NCBI GenBank assembly: GCA_023213315.1 | Contig: JAKCPI010003054.1 | Coordinates: 62,001-126,000, forward strand | Reading direction: 5' to 3' | Length of the DNA stretch: 64,000 bases | Source: Euborellia annulipes | Taxonomy: Eukaryota > Arthropoda > Insecta > Dermaptera > Anisolabididae | Part shown: positions 1 to 11,009 of the stretch, piece by piece | How the letters are laid out: every line of letters starts with the position of its first letter | How positions within the stretch are numbered: the first letter of the stretch is position 1 | The notes under the pieces: generated by a model | What the model saw: only the letters and a program-made list of their open reading frames with translations | Told to the model about the DNA's origin: nothing | The model's database searches: none | Translations under genes and position numbers: made by a program

Positions 1-261
1 ATCTATTCAAATGGCCTGGATGACAAATGGGTGCTTTTTTTGAAGGAAGCTTCTCTTCTGTTATTTATTCAGTTTAGCTTTTGAAGGATCAAAAAAAAAA
101 AAAAAAATAGATGTTTAAGTTTGAGATATTTTTAAAAGTTGTTTTAGTATAGGATATAGAAAAGTCTAGTTCCATTTTTAGATCCATTTTGAAAGAATTA
201 ACTAAAAATAACTGAGTATAGTTCAACAAAATAGGAGACGGCTACATCTCTAATATAAAAA

Positions 262-300
262 AAAATCTGGTGTGACTGGTCGCACAGCACACACGTTTTT
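262..300 (-). mobile_element. PHE hairpin half-fragment
   Basis: AAATCTGGTGTGACTGGTCG followed by CACAGCACACAC, the outer arm of the PHE hairpin without its return arm. Confidence 0.45.
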
Positions 301-537
301 TGCCATTAAATAAGGACTAGGCTAGAAATATAAAGAGGAGCAAGTGCAGCCTAAAATAAAAAGCCTCCGATTTTTACAATTCAACGAGATATTTTGGGAT
401 AATTTTATTGTCTCATCTTCAGTTTTTTAAAATTGTTAATGCCCGGTGTTGATAGTAGGGGTAGGTATAATATAATAATAATTGAAAAAAGGAACGGGAG
501 CCTTCCCGGGAACAGCAGCCAGGAACTTTATATTTCG

Positions 538-579
538 TTGCCGACGTTTCGGTGCTAGTCGCACTCATTCTCAGGGCAA
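538..579 (-). ncRNA. degenerate hammerhead-like motif
   Basis: Minus strand: stem I TTGCC/GGCAA, CTGAGAA in place of CTGANGA, stem II GTGC/GCAC, GAAACGTC. One core position is off and stem II spacing is altered. Confidence 0.4.
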
Positions 580-762
580 GCAAAATTGTCAAAATTTAGT
601 ACAGGTTATGTATGCGGTACTGAAAATTAATTTCATGTTCATAATAATAATACTGTAGTATATAATGCATACCACAAAGGGCGAGTTGTCCCAACTAAAA
701 TTATCTCTAAATAAGTATTATACTAATATGACCAACTCACTGGCATTAACAATTTTAAAGGA

Positions 763-800
763 CTGAAGATGGGATATATCCCGAAACGTCTAGTTGGAAT
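763..800 (+). ncRNA. type I hammerhead ribozyme motif, weak stem I
   Basis: Core CTGAAGA is followed by a stem II of GGGAT/ATCCC and then GAAACGTC, the conserved hammerhead layout known from Penelope-like elements and retrozymes. Stem I is poorly paired here, so activity is doubtful. It sits in the right arm of the 330-853 foldback and is followed by TTTTTATTTTTGGCTGC. Confidence 0.55.
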
Positions 801-1394
801 GTAAAAACCGGAGGATTTTTATTTTTGGCTGCAGCTGCTCCTTCTCTTGTTTATAACCTCATGTCAAAAATTATGCAACTCCATCAGAGATCGTCCTCCT
901 GATGAAGCAAAAAGAAACATATTCCCATGAAAGTTACCCCAAGGAGTAATCACAGCTTGTCAGTTTCTGACACTGAAGAAAATTTAGCAAATATTAACAT
1001 AGATATACTAGGTAGGTTTAATAATCGTCTTTCATCAAAATTTATTTATAGGTATGAAATAAGAAAAGTTCATTTCAATATGCTAACCATAAAAATCTAT
1101 CCAATTTCATAATAAGACATAAATGGAAGGATGAAGAGAGAAAATATTTTTTGTTGATCTGTCATTTAAATCTATGATTCATTATTCTGGAAAGGTCATG
1201 AAAGGCAATCCAAATTCAATAATTGAAAGAGAAATGAAATTAAACTCGATCAAAAGAAAATTAGTCTACATTTGTTCTGTAAAAATGCAAATTTTATTAG
1301 ATTATGGAAAAAAGATCTATTAGAAAAAGTCTATATTACTTTTTAAACAAATTTAGTAGCTACAAATCATTTTAAAAACATTTCTCTCTATTTT

Positions 1395-2308
1395 ACTTTC
1401 TCTTACCTCTATATAGGTTAATATATATAGAGAGAAAATATTGCATTCATGAGAAAAATTCGATTTCGAGATTTTGATGGATCTTCACGTTTTGAGGTCC
1501 CCTGAATCCAAAAAAATGGTTTTCGAGACATGGTCTGTCTATGCGTGTGAATAAAATATCTCAATAAAATGAAGTTGAAATTTTATATTTAAGTTAGGCA
1601 CCCCCATGAGACGTGACCCGAAGCTTTTGAACAAAATCGGCCTAAGAGTACTAGTACTTTACTGATGCACTTTTTAAGTTTTTTTCGATTTTCTCAAAAT
1701 TCGCTCCAACGATTTTGAGCAAAATTCAAAAATCAATTATTTTTTAGAAACTCTTTAAAACGTATATTCTCATTTTGCCATTTAAATCTTCTGAAGACCA
1801 CTTTTTTTTTTTTTTTTTTTTTTTTTAAACATTCACTCTTTTTCCCATTCACGCTCACATTCACACACACATTCACACAGTCTTCTCGGCAACTTAGGCC
1901 ATATAAGACTTTTTACGATAACCGTTATTATATAAATATATTTATTGGGGTCCAGGCATTCTTATTTAAGCCATTTGGTATCCAAATGGCTTAAATAAAT
2001 CATTGGACTGCCTGGGGTCCGAACCCGCGATGTTTGGTATACGAGGTTAGCACGCTAACCTCTACGCCAAGCCCCGAGGGCGAAGACCACTTTACTCTTG
2101 TACTTTATAGGAAAGAGGAGAAATTGTTGCTATAGCAACAAAATATAAATATTTTCCCATACTTATAAATTTTACATCTTGAAATTCGAATGTATCATAC
2201 TGTCGGAAAATTGTCGACACAAAAAATCTGGTGCGACAATCATAGAACACAACTTTCAATTACTGAAGGTAAGAGAAAGTTGTGTGCTGTGCGACCATCA
2301 CACTAGAT
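1395..2308 (+). mobile_element. PHE copy interrupted by a SINE
   Basis: Starts with the AT-rich end hairpin ACTTTCTCTTACCTCTATATAGG and ends near CACACTAGA, both diagnostic PHE ends. The interior includes GATTTTGATGGATCTTCACG, TACTAGTACTTTACTGATGC and TCAAAATTCGCTCC. SINE-T1 is inserted at 1805-2081. Confidence 0.75.
1805..2081 (-). mobile_element. SINE-T1, full length, 12-bp target duplication
   Basis: GAAGACCACTTT flanks both sides (1793-1804, 2082-2093). Read on the minus strand, it starts CCCTCGGGGCTTGG, a tRNA-like head with A box GGCGTAGAGGTTAGCGTG and B box GGGTTCGGACCCC. A body with CCAAATGGCTTAAATAAGAA follows, then GCCGAGAAGACTGTGTG and a T-rich tail. Confidence 0.8.
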
Positions 2309-2864
2309 TATTTGTAATTATAATCAAGTCCCCATCTTAACTGAACCCCTGCTGTGTAGGAAGAACTTTGTAAAAAAATAAATCTCTAACATAATGACTC
2401 TCATGTAAAATTCATGGTAATTGTGTTAAAAAATTCACTAGGTATTTTTGAAAGCTCTTAATTTTCTTTAAGGATCGAATGCAAATGAATTTATTGCTGC
2501 AGAAGCTGATCGAATCAGGCCATTTTAGCAGATTCAGGGCGTGGAGGGTTGATGGACGACTTCCCTAGCTTTTTTACAAAGTGGATTAGATTGGCTAGCC
2601 GTGAGCTCCTCCTCCCTGATTTACTCGCCACTTTTTTTTACTAAAAGGAAATTTAAGTGGTTCCTTTCAGGAGTTATTTATTTTTTTATACTTAATAGAT
2701 AAAAATGTTTTTCAATATAGAAAGCTTAATCAAGAAAAAATATATGGCAGGCTCTATTTATTTCTCTAAAGGCCGGTTTTTTCAGTTCTAGTCACCTGGC
2801 AAACTTATACGACGGAGAACAAATCAGCGATATAGTAAACAAGAATAGAAGTTATGCATTTTTT

Positions 2865-3022
2865 ACTTTCTCTTACCTATGTATATATGTAATATATATA
2901 TAGAGAGAAAGTATTGAATTCATGTCAAAAATTCGATGTCGAGATTTTGATGGATCTTCACGTTTTGAGGTCCCCTGAATCCAAAAAAGTGGTTTTCGCG
3001 ACATGGTCTGTCTGTCTGTCTG

Positions 3023-3055
<33 letters not shown>

Positions 3056-3538
3056 CAATTTTAAGCATGAAGGAATTGAGCTATGAGGCTGAAATTTTAT
3101 ATTTAAGTTAAACACCCCCGGGACCGGAAAAATAAGCTTTTAATCAAAATCGGCCTAAGAGTACTAGTACTTTACTGATGCACTTTTTCAGTTTTTTTCG
3201 ATTTTCTCAAAATTCGCTCTAACGATTTTGATTAAAATTCAAAAATCAATTATTTTTTAGATGCTTTTTCAAATGTATATTCTCGTTTTGCCTACAAAAT
3301 TGTTTGAAGCACACTTTACTCTTGTACTCCATAGAAAAGATAGGAGAAATGGTTGCCATGGTAACAAAATATAAATATTTTCCCATACTTATAAATTTTA
3401 CATCTGAATTCAAATATTCCCTACTGCCGGGAACTAAATACATGTCGACACAAAAAATCTGGTGTGACAAGCACAGAACACAACCTTCGATTACCGAAGG
3501 TAAGAGAAAGTTGTGTGCTGTGCGCCAGTCACACCAGA
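2865..3538 (+). mobile_element. full-length PHE, 674 bp
   Basis: Reference copy. The left hairpin is ACTTTCTCTTACCTATG with an AT arm. Then come GATGTCGAGATTTTGATGG, a (TCTG)n(TG)n microsatellite at 3007-3054, the AGTACTAGTACTTTACTGATG block, a GGTTGCCATGGTAAC palindrome, and the terminal hairpin TCTGGTGTGACAAGCACAG ... CTGTGCGCCAGTCACACCAGA. T6 lies on both sides, consistent with insertion into a T-run. No coding capacity is visible. The class is unknown. Confidence 0.8.
3007..3054 (+). repeat. (TCTG)n(GT)n microsatellite inside PHE
   Basis: At the PHE position where other copies have CACACA or GACAGACAG; length varies between copies (46541-46576 in the nested copy). Confidence 0.9.
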
Positions 3539-3559
3539 TTTTTTAAATTATTTTGTCAT

Positions 3560-3787
3560 ATTCAGGGATGGGCAGGATCGAGATCCTTTTGGATTTAAAT
3601 CCGAAGATCCGATCCGATCCAGGATTTTCGGATCTGGATCGATATCTTTTTTTTTTAATGGATCTCGGAACTGGATCGCGAACCGAATCGAAAGAGGGGT
3701 GGATTTAAGGATTTTGATCGAAATCCATTTTACACTCTGGATCTAGGATCGGATCACTGATCCTTTTCAAAGGATCGACAATCGTGG
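3560..3787. repeat. GGATC-rich repeat, hAT-like left end
   Basis: CAGGGATGGGCAGGATCG at 3563 resembles a hAT terminus. The rest is dense in GGATC/GATCC motifs. It joins a truncated PHE on the right, so the other terminus is lost. Confidence 0.4.
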
Positions 3788-4100
3788 AAAAAGTGACTGA
3801 AAAAGTACATCAGTAAAGTACTAGTTCTCTTTGGTCGATTTTGATTAAAAGTTTATTCTCACGCCCCGGGGAGTTGTCTAACTTAAATATAAAATTTCAA
3901 CCTCCTAGCTCAATTCTTTCATGCTTTAATTTGAACCCAGACAGGCACACACACACACAGACAGACCATGTCGGGAAAACCATTTTTTCAGGGGACCTCA
4001 AAACGTGTATATCCATCAAAATCTCGACATCGAATTTTCGACATGAACCCAATACTTTCTCTCTCTATATATATTAACATATATAGAGGTAAGAGAAAGT
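3788..4100 (-). mobile_element. truncated PHE (left-end half)
   Basis: Carries GTACATCAGTAAAGTACTAG through to AGGTAAGAGAAAGT at 4087-4100, but lacks the terminal TCTGGTGTGAC hairpin. Confidence 0.7.
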
Positions 4101-4389
4101 AAAAAACGTCAGATCCTATAGGATCTAGCTGGTGAGCACAGCAAATTTTTTTTCTCTTTCGGCTACTGAGGCCATTTAGGCATTTCAAATCATATGTATT
4201 TAATAATATGCCAATGGCTATCGGGGGACGTTCAACTAGCTGGTTTCTCGGGGTCACCCATCCGAGGTTTAACTTGGAACTGTTTAACCTCAACGATTGT
4301 GTGCTGTTGCTCTACTCCGTTACCAGCCAGTCCCCTTGGCCACGGCAGATTTGTCATTGCTGACCGATTTTTTTCAAAGTCTGGCTTCT

Positions 4390-4580
4390 GAGGCCATATA
4401 GACTTTAAACGATACTTATTATGCTAATTACGATGTTTATCATCCAGACAAATTTATTTATTCGCAATAGTATCCAATTGATTTAAATAAATATCTACTC
4501 CCCTTGGCATTTGTGGTTATCAATATTGATTGGCATTTGTCACTATCTCTAGCTTCTCGGTCAAGGCATGGAGGGGCTGT
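4390..4580 (-). mobile_element. SINE-T1 variant fragment
   Basis: GAGGCCATATAGACTTTAAA at the left end and CTATCTCTAGCTTCTCGGTC (tRNA-like head in reverse) at the right, with an ATTGATTTAAATAAAT body block. Confidence 0.4.
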
Positions 4581-5121
4581 CTTTGTTTTGAGATAAGGTT
4601 AATAAATATTCCCTCGACTGTAGTAACATTTGTTTCGTTTGTTAAACTATAAGTCTTAACTAAAATTTTCAATGTTTATGATATACAATATTATAAAATC
4701 ATTTAATGAATATTAAATTTACCAAATAGAATAATTTGTTTTTCCAAAATTTTAATTATTTTTGGGTTTCATCCCTTCTCCTACCCCAATCAAATGGAAC
4801 GACAGGAAATATTTTCCAATGGCAAGTAGTGAATTAGGCCTCGTGTAGAATAAAACTTAATTCAGAGTGTTCTATTTTTTATATAATAAGAACTTGAAAT
4901 AACAATTGTAGAAGATTATAACCCTTTTTAAATGAGGTCTTTATGCTCTTTTGCAACCGTTAATATATCTAGATAATATGTTTTACAATGAATGGTTTTA
5001 TTTTCAGAATAGAACATGTGTTAGTTTTTGCTCTTTCGCAATCGATGGATCGTTTGTTTGTTTAAGAACGGAAATAACACAAAGATTAACGATTAGTTGC
5101 TAATTTACGAATATGAATTCA

Positions 5122-5644
5122 TCTGGTGTGACTGGTGGCACACCTACTATAAATGAAAGTTGTGTTCTGTGCTTGTCACGGCAGATTTTTTTGTGTCAGT
5201 ATTTACTGGGTATTAGTTTCCTCCAACATATTAGAATTCAATGAGAAAATTTATAAACAGACAAATATTTTTTATATTTTGTTATCATGCCAACTATTTC
5301 TCATATCTTTCCTTAGGAAGAGTAAAGTGTGCTTTAAACAATTTTGACGACAAAAGAAGAATAAGTTTATACATTTTAAATTAAATGGCATCTAAAAATA
5401 AATTGATTTATGAATTTTAATCTTTAGAATGAATTGAGAAATTCCGAAAAAAGAGAAAAGATACAGCAGTAAAGTACTAGTACTCTTGAGACGATTTTGT
5501 TCAAAAGTTTGTGTTATGTGCCAGAGGGGTACCTAACTTAAATATCAAATGTCAATCTCCTTCCAACCTCGATATCTGATTTTTGACATGATCGAAATAT
5601 TTTTTCACTATCGGCCTGTATTACATATATAGGTAAGAGAAAGT
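5122..5644 (-). mobile_element. PHE copy, internally shortened
   Basis: Both ends are present (TCTGGTGTGACTGG at 5122, AGGTAAGAGAAAGT at the right). The GACAGACCATG microsatellite-bearing block is deleted. Confidence 0.7.
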
Positions 5645-5803
5645 AAAAAAGTAAATGTAAAGAAAAGTGGCTGGATGGATTCGTCTGCAACGGGAAATAA
5701 ATTAAAAAATGTGATTTGAATGAAATGAAATCATTTCATCATGATTTTAATAATTAAATCTTTGAATATTTCAAAGATTATAATGTCAACAATTAGTTAA
5801 TTT

Positions 5804-6050
5804 TTTTTTTTTAACACTCACACTTTTTTCCCATCCACACTCACCCTAACACACACATGCAAACAGTATTTTTGTCAACTTAGGCCATATAAAACCTTTT
5901 ACGATAACCGTTATTGATATCTATTTGGGTTCCAAGCATTTTTATTTAAGCCATTTGGATTAAATAAAATCATCTAAATGATTGGGATCCGAACCCGCGG
6001 CCCTTGGTATAGAAGGCCAGCACGCCTGCCATTACACCAAGCCCTAGTGC
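5804..6050 (-). mobile_element. SINE-T1 with 10-bp target duplication
   Basis: TAGTTAATTT at 5794-5803 and 6051-6060. The tRNA head is on the right (GGGCTTGGTGTAATGGCAGG; GGGTTCGGATCCC), the tail on the left. The body is slightly shortened. Confidence 0.75.
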
Positions 6051-6164
6051 TAGTTAATTTAAAAATTAATTAGAATTGTAAAATTTTCCCGAGTTGCCAA
6101 AAGAAGGAATTAAAACGGACCAGCACTAGGACCAAGCTTAAGCTTTTGCAACTCTTGGCTTACT

Positions 6165-6262
6165 GAATATATATACATGTATAGGTGCAATCGAGGGGTA
6201 GAACAAGGATCCCCGACCCGGTAACGCAGGAATAATAAATGGCGAAGAAAGAAGAAGGTGCG
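6165..6262 (+). mobile_element. possible LINE 3'-end fragment
   Basis: GGGTAGAACAAGGATCC, GACCCGGTAACGCAGG and GGCGAAGAAAGAAGAAGG resemble the 3' UTR and tail of non-LTR elements. No coding part is present and no target duplication was found. Confidence 0.3.
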
Positions 6263-6406
6263 ATTAGATATTTTGTTTGAAAATTAACTAAACCGGAGTT
6301 ATTTTATATAATAATTCTTAGGTTTATTTAGTATAGCATACTAAATATTTCTGCAAATTATGGTTATATTCATCAGTAATATCAATTAATACAAATAGCC
6401 AAAATA

Positions 6407-6601
6407 TGTGACCGTCCACATGAAAAGATACCAAATCTTCATTGGGCTAAATTTTAAAAATTCATATCTTCTAAACAAAAACTAAAAAAAAAAATTCTAA
6501 AAATATCGGCTTGCTCAGTAGGATTTGTTCTGTACAGAAAGCATAAAAACTCAATTTTGACCCCGATCAAGATTTGGTACCTTTTCATGTGGACGGTCAC
6601 A
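6407..6601. mobile_element. TA-flanked TIR element, 195 bp (mariner-like MITE)
   Basis: TA at 6405-6406 and 6602-6603. Terminal inverted repeats of ~34 bp begin TGTGACCGTCCACATGAAAA; the right copy differs by one base (CTTTTC against AGATAC region). A TA duplication is the Tc1/mariner signature. Confidence 0.72.
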
Positions 6602-7379
6602 TATAAAGAAATTAAAAAAAATAGACTTAGCCACTTTGGCCTCTAAACAGATAGGTAAAGTGTACAAGAGGAAAGGCTTAAGAGTCTCGTCTAAAAAATA
6701 GTATTAATAGATGAAAAATAATTTTATTTAAATTAAATAAAGGAAAGGAGATCCGGCTTTAGTGTACGTGTGTCGTTGGGGATGCCTAGCTCAATGGCGT
6801 TAAGAAGCTTAATGATAGTGTCAATATACATGTAGTGGTATTTTAATAAAATATTCGGAAATGTTTTGAATAGAAAGGTGATGTCTATGTATTGAATAAG
6901 AAGGCTCTACTTGTCTGAACACGTTTTGGCCGGGCTTGTCATTCTATTACTTACTATATAAAAATATATTATGGAAAGAAAACTCAGTAATCGCAACAAA
7001 TAATTTGAATAAAGGGAGAAATATATTTGGACAAACACAGCGAATAAATAGTAAAATTAGTTTGGAAGAGAGAGAATAAAATTCCGTGAAGAGAGAAGAG
7101 AGAAATAAGAGAGAGAGGCGATAGTCCGTTAGCACGAAAAAAAGAGGGACAATTATTCATTTAAGTAAATCAATTAATTAATTAATTAAAAAATCCTGAA
7201 TGTTAGGCGTATTTATTTATATTCTTTGTAGGCAAAATGGAATTGTTAGCTTGGCTGACCACTCCAGCATTGGATAATATTTTTAGATATAAATGCAAAT
7301 TATATTTCAGTTTGCTTATTTGTCTTATATTATTTAAATTTTATCAACGATTTAAAAATAAACTGTAAAATACCTTTAA

Positions 7380-7792
7380 AACTGGGGAGTAAAGCTCCGC
7401 AAACAGCGTCGTGTCGCCAGGTGGACGCCATGTTTAATTATGCACTAATACAAATAAACACAGACCCGATGTCAACTGTACAAAGCCCCTCCGGCAACTG
7501 AACAGGTGGCGTGGTGTGTCTCCTTATTAAAAGAATAGGGCTCTAGGGCACCTAGGCCAACTTTGTCCAATCTTAATAGATGCAGTCGATGATCGAGCTG
7601 GTGATCGAGTTTATGCATTTGGAGGAGGGAGGGGGGAGTGATGACGTATTAATCAAAGTCCACCCCCACCTCACCGTGGCCTTTTCTGGGGCTCAGAAGC
7701 GATCATTGAAAAATTACCCACTAGCATCTTTGTTGCTACGTGGAGGGCGCGTCTGGATTAATTGGAGCGCCATTATAATTAAAATAAATTAA
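7380..7792. other. GC-richer unique island
   Basis: Stands out from AT-rich flanks and matches no repeat here. A 70-codon plus-strand frame (MQSMIELVIEFMHLEEGGG) lacks a recognisable domain. TGATGACGTATT and AATCAAAG resemble CRE/AP-1 and TCF sites, so a regulatory element is as likely as an exon. Confidence 0.22.
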
Positions 7793-7854
7793 TAAAACAC
7801 ACGAAAGAATATCTATCTATCTTTGTTAAATTTATTTATTTTTATTTATTGAAC

Positions 7855-7927
7855 AATTTGACTGGTAGCTTAGCACACAACTTTCTTTACCTTCGGTAAT
7901 TGAAAATTGTGCTCTGCGCTTGTCACT
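7855..7927 (-). mobile_element. PHE terminal-hairpin fragment
   Basis: TGACTGGTAGCTTAGCACAC, then AACTTTCTTTACCTTCGGTA and the returning arm to CTTGTCAC. It is joined directly to a truncated SINE-T1. Confidence 0.55.
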
Positions 7928-7935
7928 TCGGAATT

Positions 7936-8075
7936 GAATACCAAATGGATTAAATAAAAATGCCTGGACCCCCAATAGTTAGTTTCATAAATAACGGTTA
8001 AAAAGATTTATACGGCCTAATTTGAAGACTGGGGCATGTGTGTATGAGTGTGAATATGAATGGGAAAAAAGTGAG

Positions 8076-8109
<34 letters not shown>
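7936..8109 (+). mobile_element. SINE-T1, head missing
   Basis: Body from ATACCAAATGGATTAAATAA through GAAGACTGGGGCATGTGTG to a poly-A of ~28. The tRNA head is absent. Confidence 0.6.
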
Positions 8110-8112
<3 letters not shown>

Positions 8113-8191
8113 ATCAAACTGCTTTCAGACTCTGATTTAATAATAATAAAATTAATAATAAATAATATTGTAATATACTGGTGTGTTAATA

Positions 8192-8262
8192 TATTACAAT
8201 ATTATTTATTCCGCCTACCGCGAAAGGGTGGAGGTCCTGGTTCGACTCCAGGGGGCGCAATT
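8192..8262 (+). pseudogene. 3' half of a tRNA-like sequence
   Basis: CTACC-GCGAAAG-GGTGG forms a 5-bp anticodon-like stem with GAA at the anticodon positions. GGAGGTC and the T arm CTGGTTCGACTCCAG follow. The D arm and 5' acceptor are replaced by an AT foldback (8140-8210), so it cannot be a working tRNA gene. Confidence 0.4.
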
Positions 8263-8646
8263 TTTGTCCACTCAAACACAAACTCATCTCGCATATTTGC
8301 TATCGTGAAACGATATATTGACTGGCTTATATACAGTCTTTGAGCGTTGTTTGAAAAAATTGCATCTTTTTCAAACAAAGCTCTACATAGTTAGCCTAAT
8401 ATATGTTAATATAATTTATATAAAATATTTCAATTTGTTGAATTGAAATGGAAACGCATTCCCACGGGGAATTAGGGATATCTAAAATTAATTCCTCTTC
8501 CATTAAAGCAAATTTATGATGGAAACTTGAGAGCAACTATCTCGATATTTATTCCCTTGCTAAATATAAAATTTCATCAGAAAATAGAAGACGAATTTTT
8601 CTTTAGATTAAATTTTTTTCTATAAACTAATAACTTTAAAATATTT

Positions 8647-8763
8647 AACAAGACTGTGAGTATTGTTTATTGGTGAGGCTAAACATCCCATGGCCCCCGG
8701 GAATCGAACCCAGGATCTCCGCCTTTCCGGGCATAGGCGTGCTGTCCATTGCACCATCTAACT
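8647..8763 (-). mobile_element. 117-bp tRNA-like retroposon with 17-bp target duplication
   Basis: ATAACTTTAAAATATTT is perfectly repeated at 8630-8646 and 8764-8780. On the minus strand the insert starts with a tRNA-like unit: A box TGGTGCAATGGACAGCACG, T arm CTGGGTTCGATTCCCGG. It is followed by ~45 bases of unrelated tail. Confidence 0.72.
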
Positions 8764-8806
8764 ATAACTTTAAAATATTTGAAAATAACAAAAATATCGT
8801 ATAAAT

Positions 8807-9103
8807 CAGGGGTTGGCAACCTTTTTCTGACGGCGGGCCAATTTTTAAAATAAAATTTTTATGCGGGCCGCACATTCAAATGTAACAACAAAACAAAATA
8901 AAATTATTTCTCAATATTTCCAGAGCTTGAAAGAGAGAATGGTTTTTGCTTTTATTTTTCTCGATGTTTGAAACTTTTGATGCCAAGTATCTTATTTTTC
9001 CTTATTTTGGGGAGGCTTGAATAGTACATAAAAAAAATCAGCTAAGTTCACCTTTGGCGGGCCGCGCAAAAAGTTGCAAAGGGCCGCAGGTTGCCGACCC
9101 CTG
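8807..9103. mobile_element. hAT MITE, 297 bp, perfect 8-bp TSD
   Basis: GTATAAAT at 8799-8806 and 9104-9111. Terminal repeats are CAGGGGTTGGCAACC and GGTTGCCGACCCCTG. The GCGGGCC/GGGCCGC subterminal motifs are typical of a widespread animal hAT type. Confidence 0.85.
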
Positions 9104-9533
9104 GTATAAATCATTAATTGAGAAAGTTATAATAGTTAAATATTTATTAAATTTATTAAATATTTATTAATTCATTATAATAGTTAGAAAATACCGGAAG
9201 GCAGATATACCAAGTAGAATCGGAGACAGACAAATAAGCATGTTCAAACAATCGCACACACATCAATGAAGGTGAAGGCTGCCAGGTAGATGCTTCCCTG
9301 CATCTGACCTTTAAAGCAAAAGTGAGGCTCTTGCATCATGAGTGAAGAGTCAGTAGTTCACTTCCCATGATAAAGTAAATGGCTAATTAAGAGTCTAAAG
9401 AATTTTAAAAATATATGTTCCTTCAACTGTTACTTAAATAAATTTGGTAAAAGAGTTTGGAAAGGAATATTTAAAAAAAGATAGGGGCAAGTCATTGCTA
9501 TTATTTTATTCCAAAGTAAAAAAGTTTAAAAAA

Positions 9534-10123
9534 TCTGGTGTGCTGGTCGCACAGCACACAACTTTCTCTTACCTTCGGTAATCGAAAGTTGTGTACTGTG
9601 CTTGTCACATCAGATATATTTAGTTTCCGCCAATATATTAGAATTCAAATTTATAAAAATGGGAAAATATCTCCTATCTTTCCTAAGAATTACAAGAGTA
9701 AAGTGGCCTTCAAACAATTTTAAGAGCAAAAAATGAAAATATACATTTTAAAGAGTAGGTCTATCTAAAAAATAATTGATTTTTGAATTTTATTCAAAAT
9801 CGTTGGAGCGAGTTTTGAGAAAATCGAAAAAAAAATTGAAAAAGTACAGCAGTAAAGTAGCAATAAAGAAGTCGGCTGATTTTGTTCAAAAGCTTATTTT
9901 CACGCTCCAGGGGGATCTAACTAAAATTTAAAATTTCAGCCTCATAGCTCAATTCCTTCATGCTTAAAATCAAACACAGACAGACAGAGAGGCATGTTGC
10001 TTTGTTGGATTCTGGGGACCTCTAAACGTGTATAAGCCTATCCAACAAAATCTCAACATCGAATCTTTGACAGGAATCCAATACTTTCTCTATATATTAA
10101 CATAAATAGAGGCAAGAGAAAGT
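9534..10123 (-). mobile_element. PHE copy
   Basis: TCTGGTGTGCTGGTCGCACAG at the left and GAGGCAAGAGAAAGT at the right. A-runs flank both ends. The 9730-9900 body matches the AAATCGTTGGAGCGA and GTACAGCAGTAAAGTA blocks. Confidence 0.72.
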
Positions 10124-10150
10124 AAAAATATATTGGAAGGATACGATTAA

Positions 10151-10207
10151 TATTATTTGAAATTCCTATCGGGATCCCCGTTTACCCGAGGTGCTTTCGT
10201 GAATGAA
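10151..10207 (-). mobile_element. SINE-T3 3'-end fragment
   Basis: AAATTCCTATCGGGATCCCC and GTTTACCCGAGGTGCTT, the extreme 3' end of SINE-T3. Confidence 0.4.
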
Positions 10208-11009
10208 GTTTTCAACTGCATGAAAGGATAGTTTTTATTGCACGAAAATCAGCTCTCTGGTCATGAGTAATACGATAACATATATGTATATTTCAAAAAT
10301 ACGTAAAAAAATTTCTAAATTTTTCACTACTAATTTCATTTTCATTTCGGTTCAGGAATATGGAAAAAAAAATTTGATCACCCTTATTTACGATTTATAT
10401 TAAGTCTAATGGCCCTTTTATATAATTTTCCACGTGCCTGTATTTTTTCCCCCTAAATCTGCCATGCGTATGAAGTTTTATTAGTCTAAAACCTTTTGAA
10501 ATATGGTGACGCCAATCTTTGTTTATTTTATCCTCAAATGGTCAATCCTTTCTTTAGAGCAGATGTTGAAATTTTTATGAATATATTATTGTATCCAGAT
10601 GTCCCTGAATTGAAGGGAGCAAATAATAAATATGAATGAAAATGGAAACTACAACCGAAATACTGAGATTTTTCCCGATTCTTTTAATAAAGTAAGAGCA
10701 AACTGGTTGGTGTTGGTAAAGGGTCCTGAAGTGAATCTAATTGATTTAGATTTTGATGAGAAGGGCTTAATCCCTTTCGCCCTTCGGGGTTCAGGTTCAC
10801 ACCCTTGCTCTCTTCCCTTCTCTCACTCTTCCAAAGTCTTCCTGATTAATTAATCATCGGGTGAGTGATAGACCTTCAAGAAAGGGTCTACTTATCTAAA
10901 TGATCCTAATGGACTCCTTCATCTATTTAGAATTTTTTTGTCATGAATATTTCAATAATGGCGTTCTAAATAGTTAATGAGAAAAATTATTTTTAGATGT
11001 GAAACGCTG

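Larger units (their letters stand above)
330..853. mobile_element. foldback element with hammerhead remnants in both arms
   Basis: Inverted arms around 330-392 and 787-853 (GGAGCAAGTGCAGCC against GGCTGCAGCTGCTCC, with CCTCCGATTTTT against AAAACCGGAGG). The left arm holds a decayed hammerhead on the minus strand (CTGAAGA at 416-422) and the right arm the motif at 763. A second ribozyme-bearing fragment (480-600) is nested between them. Confidence 0.5.

Noticed and set aside
2873..3115. Open frames rich in His-Thr or Val-Cys repeats (also 46387-46653, 46440-46634)
   Set aside because: They are translations of the (TG)n/(CA)n microsatellite inside PHE copies.
8192..8262. Functional tRNA-Phe gene
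   Set aside because: Only the 3' half is present and C replaces U33.
10632..10853. 73-codon plus-strand frame beginning MNENGNYNRNTEIF
   Set aside because: No domain, no splice context and no clear coding composition.
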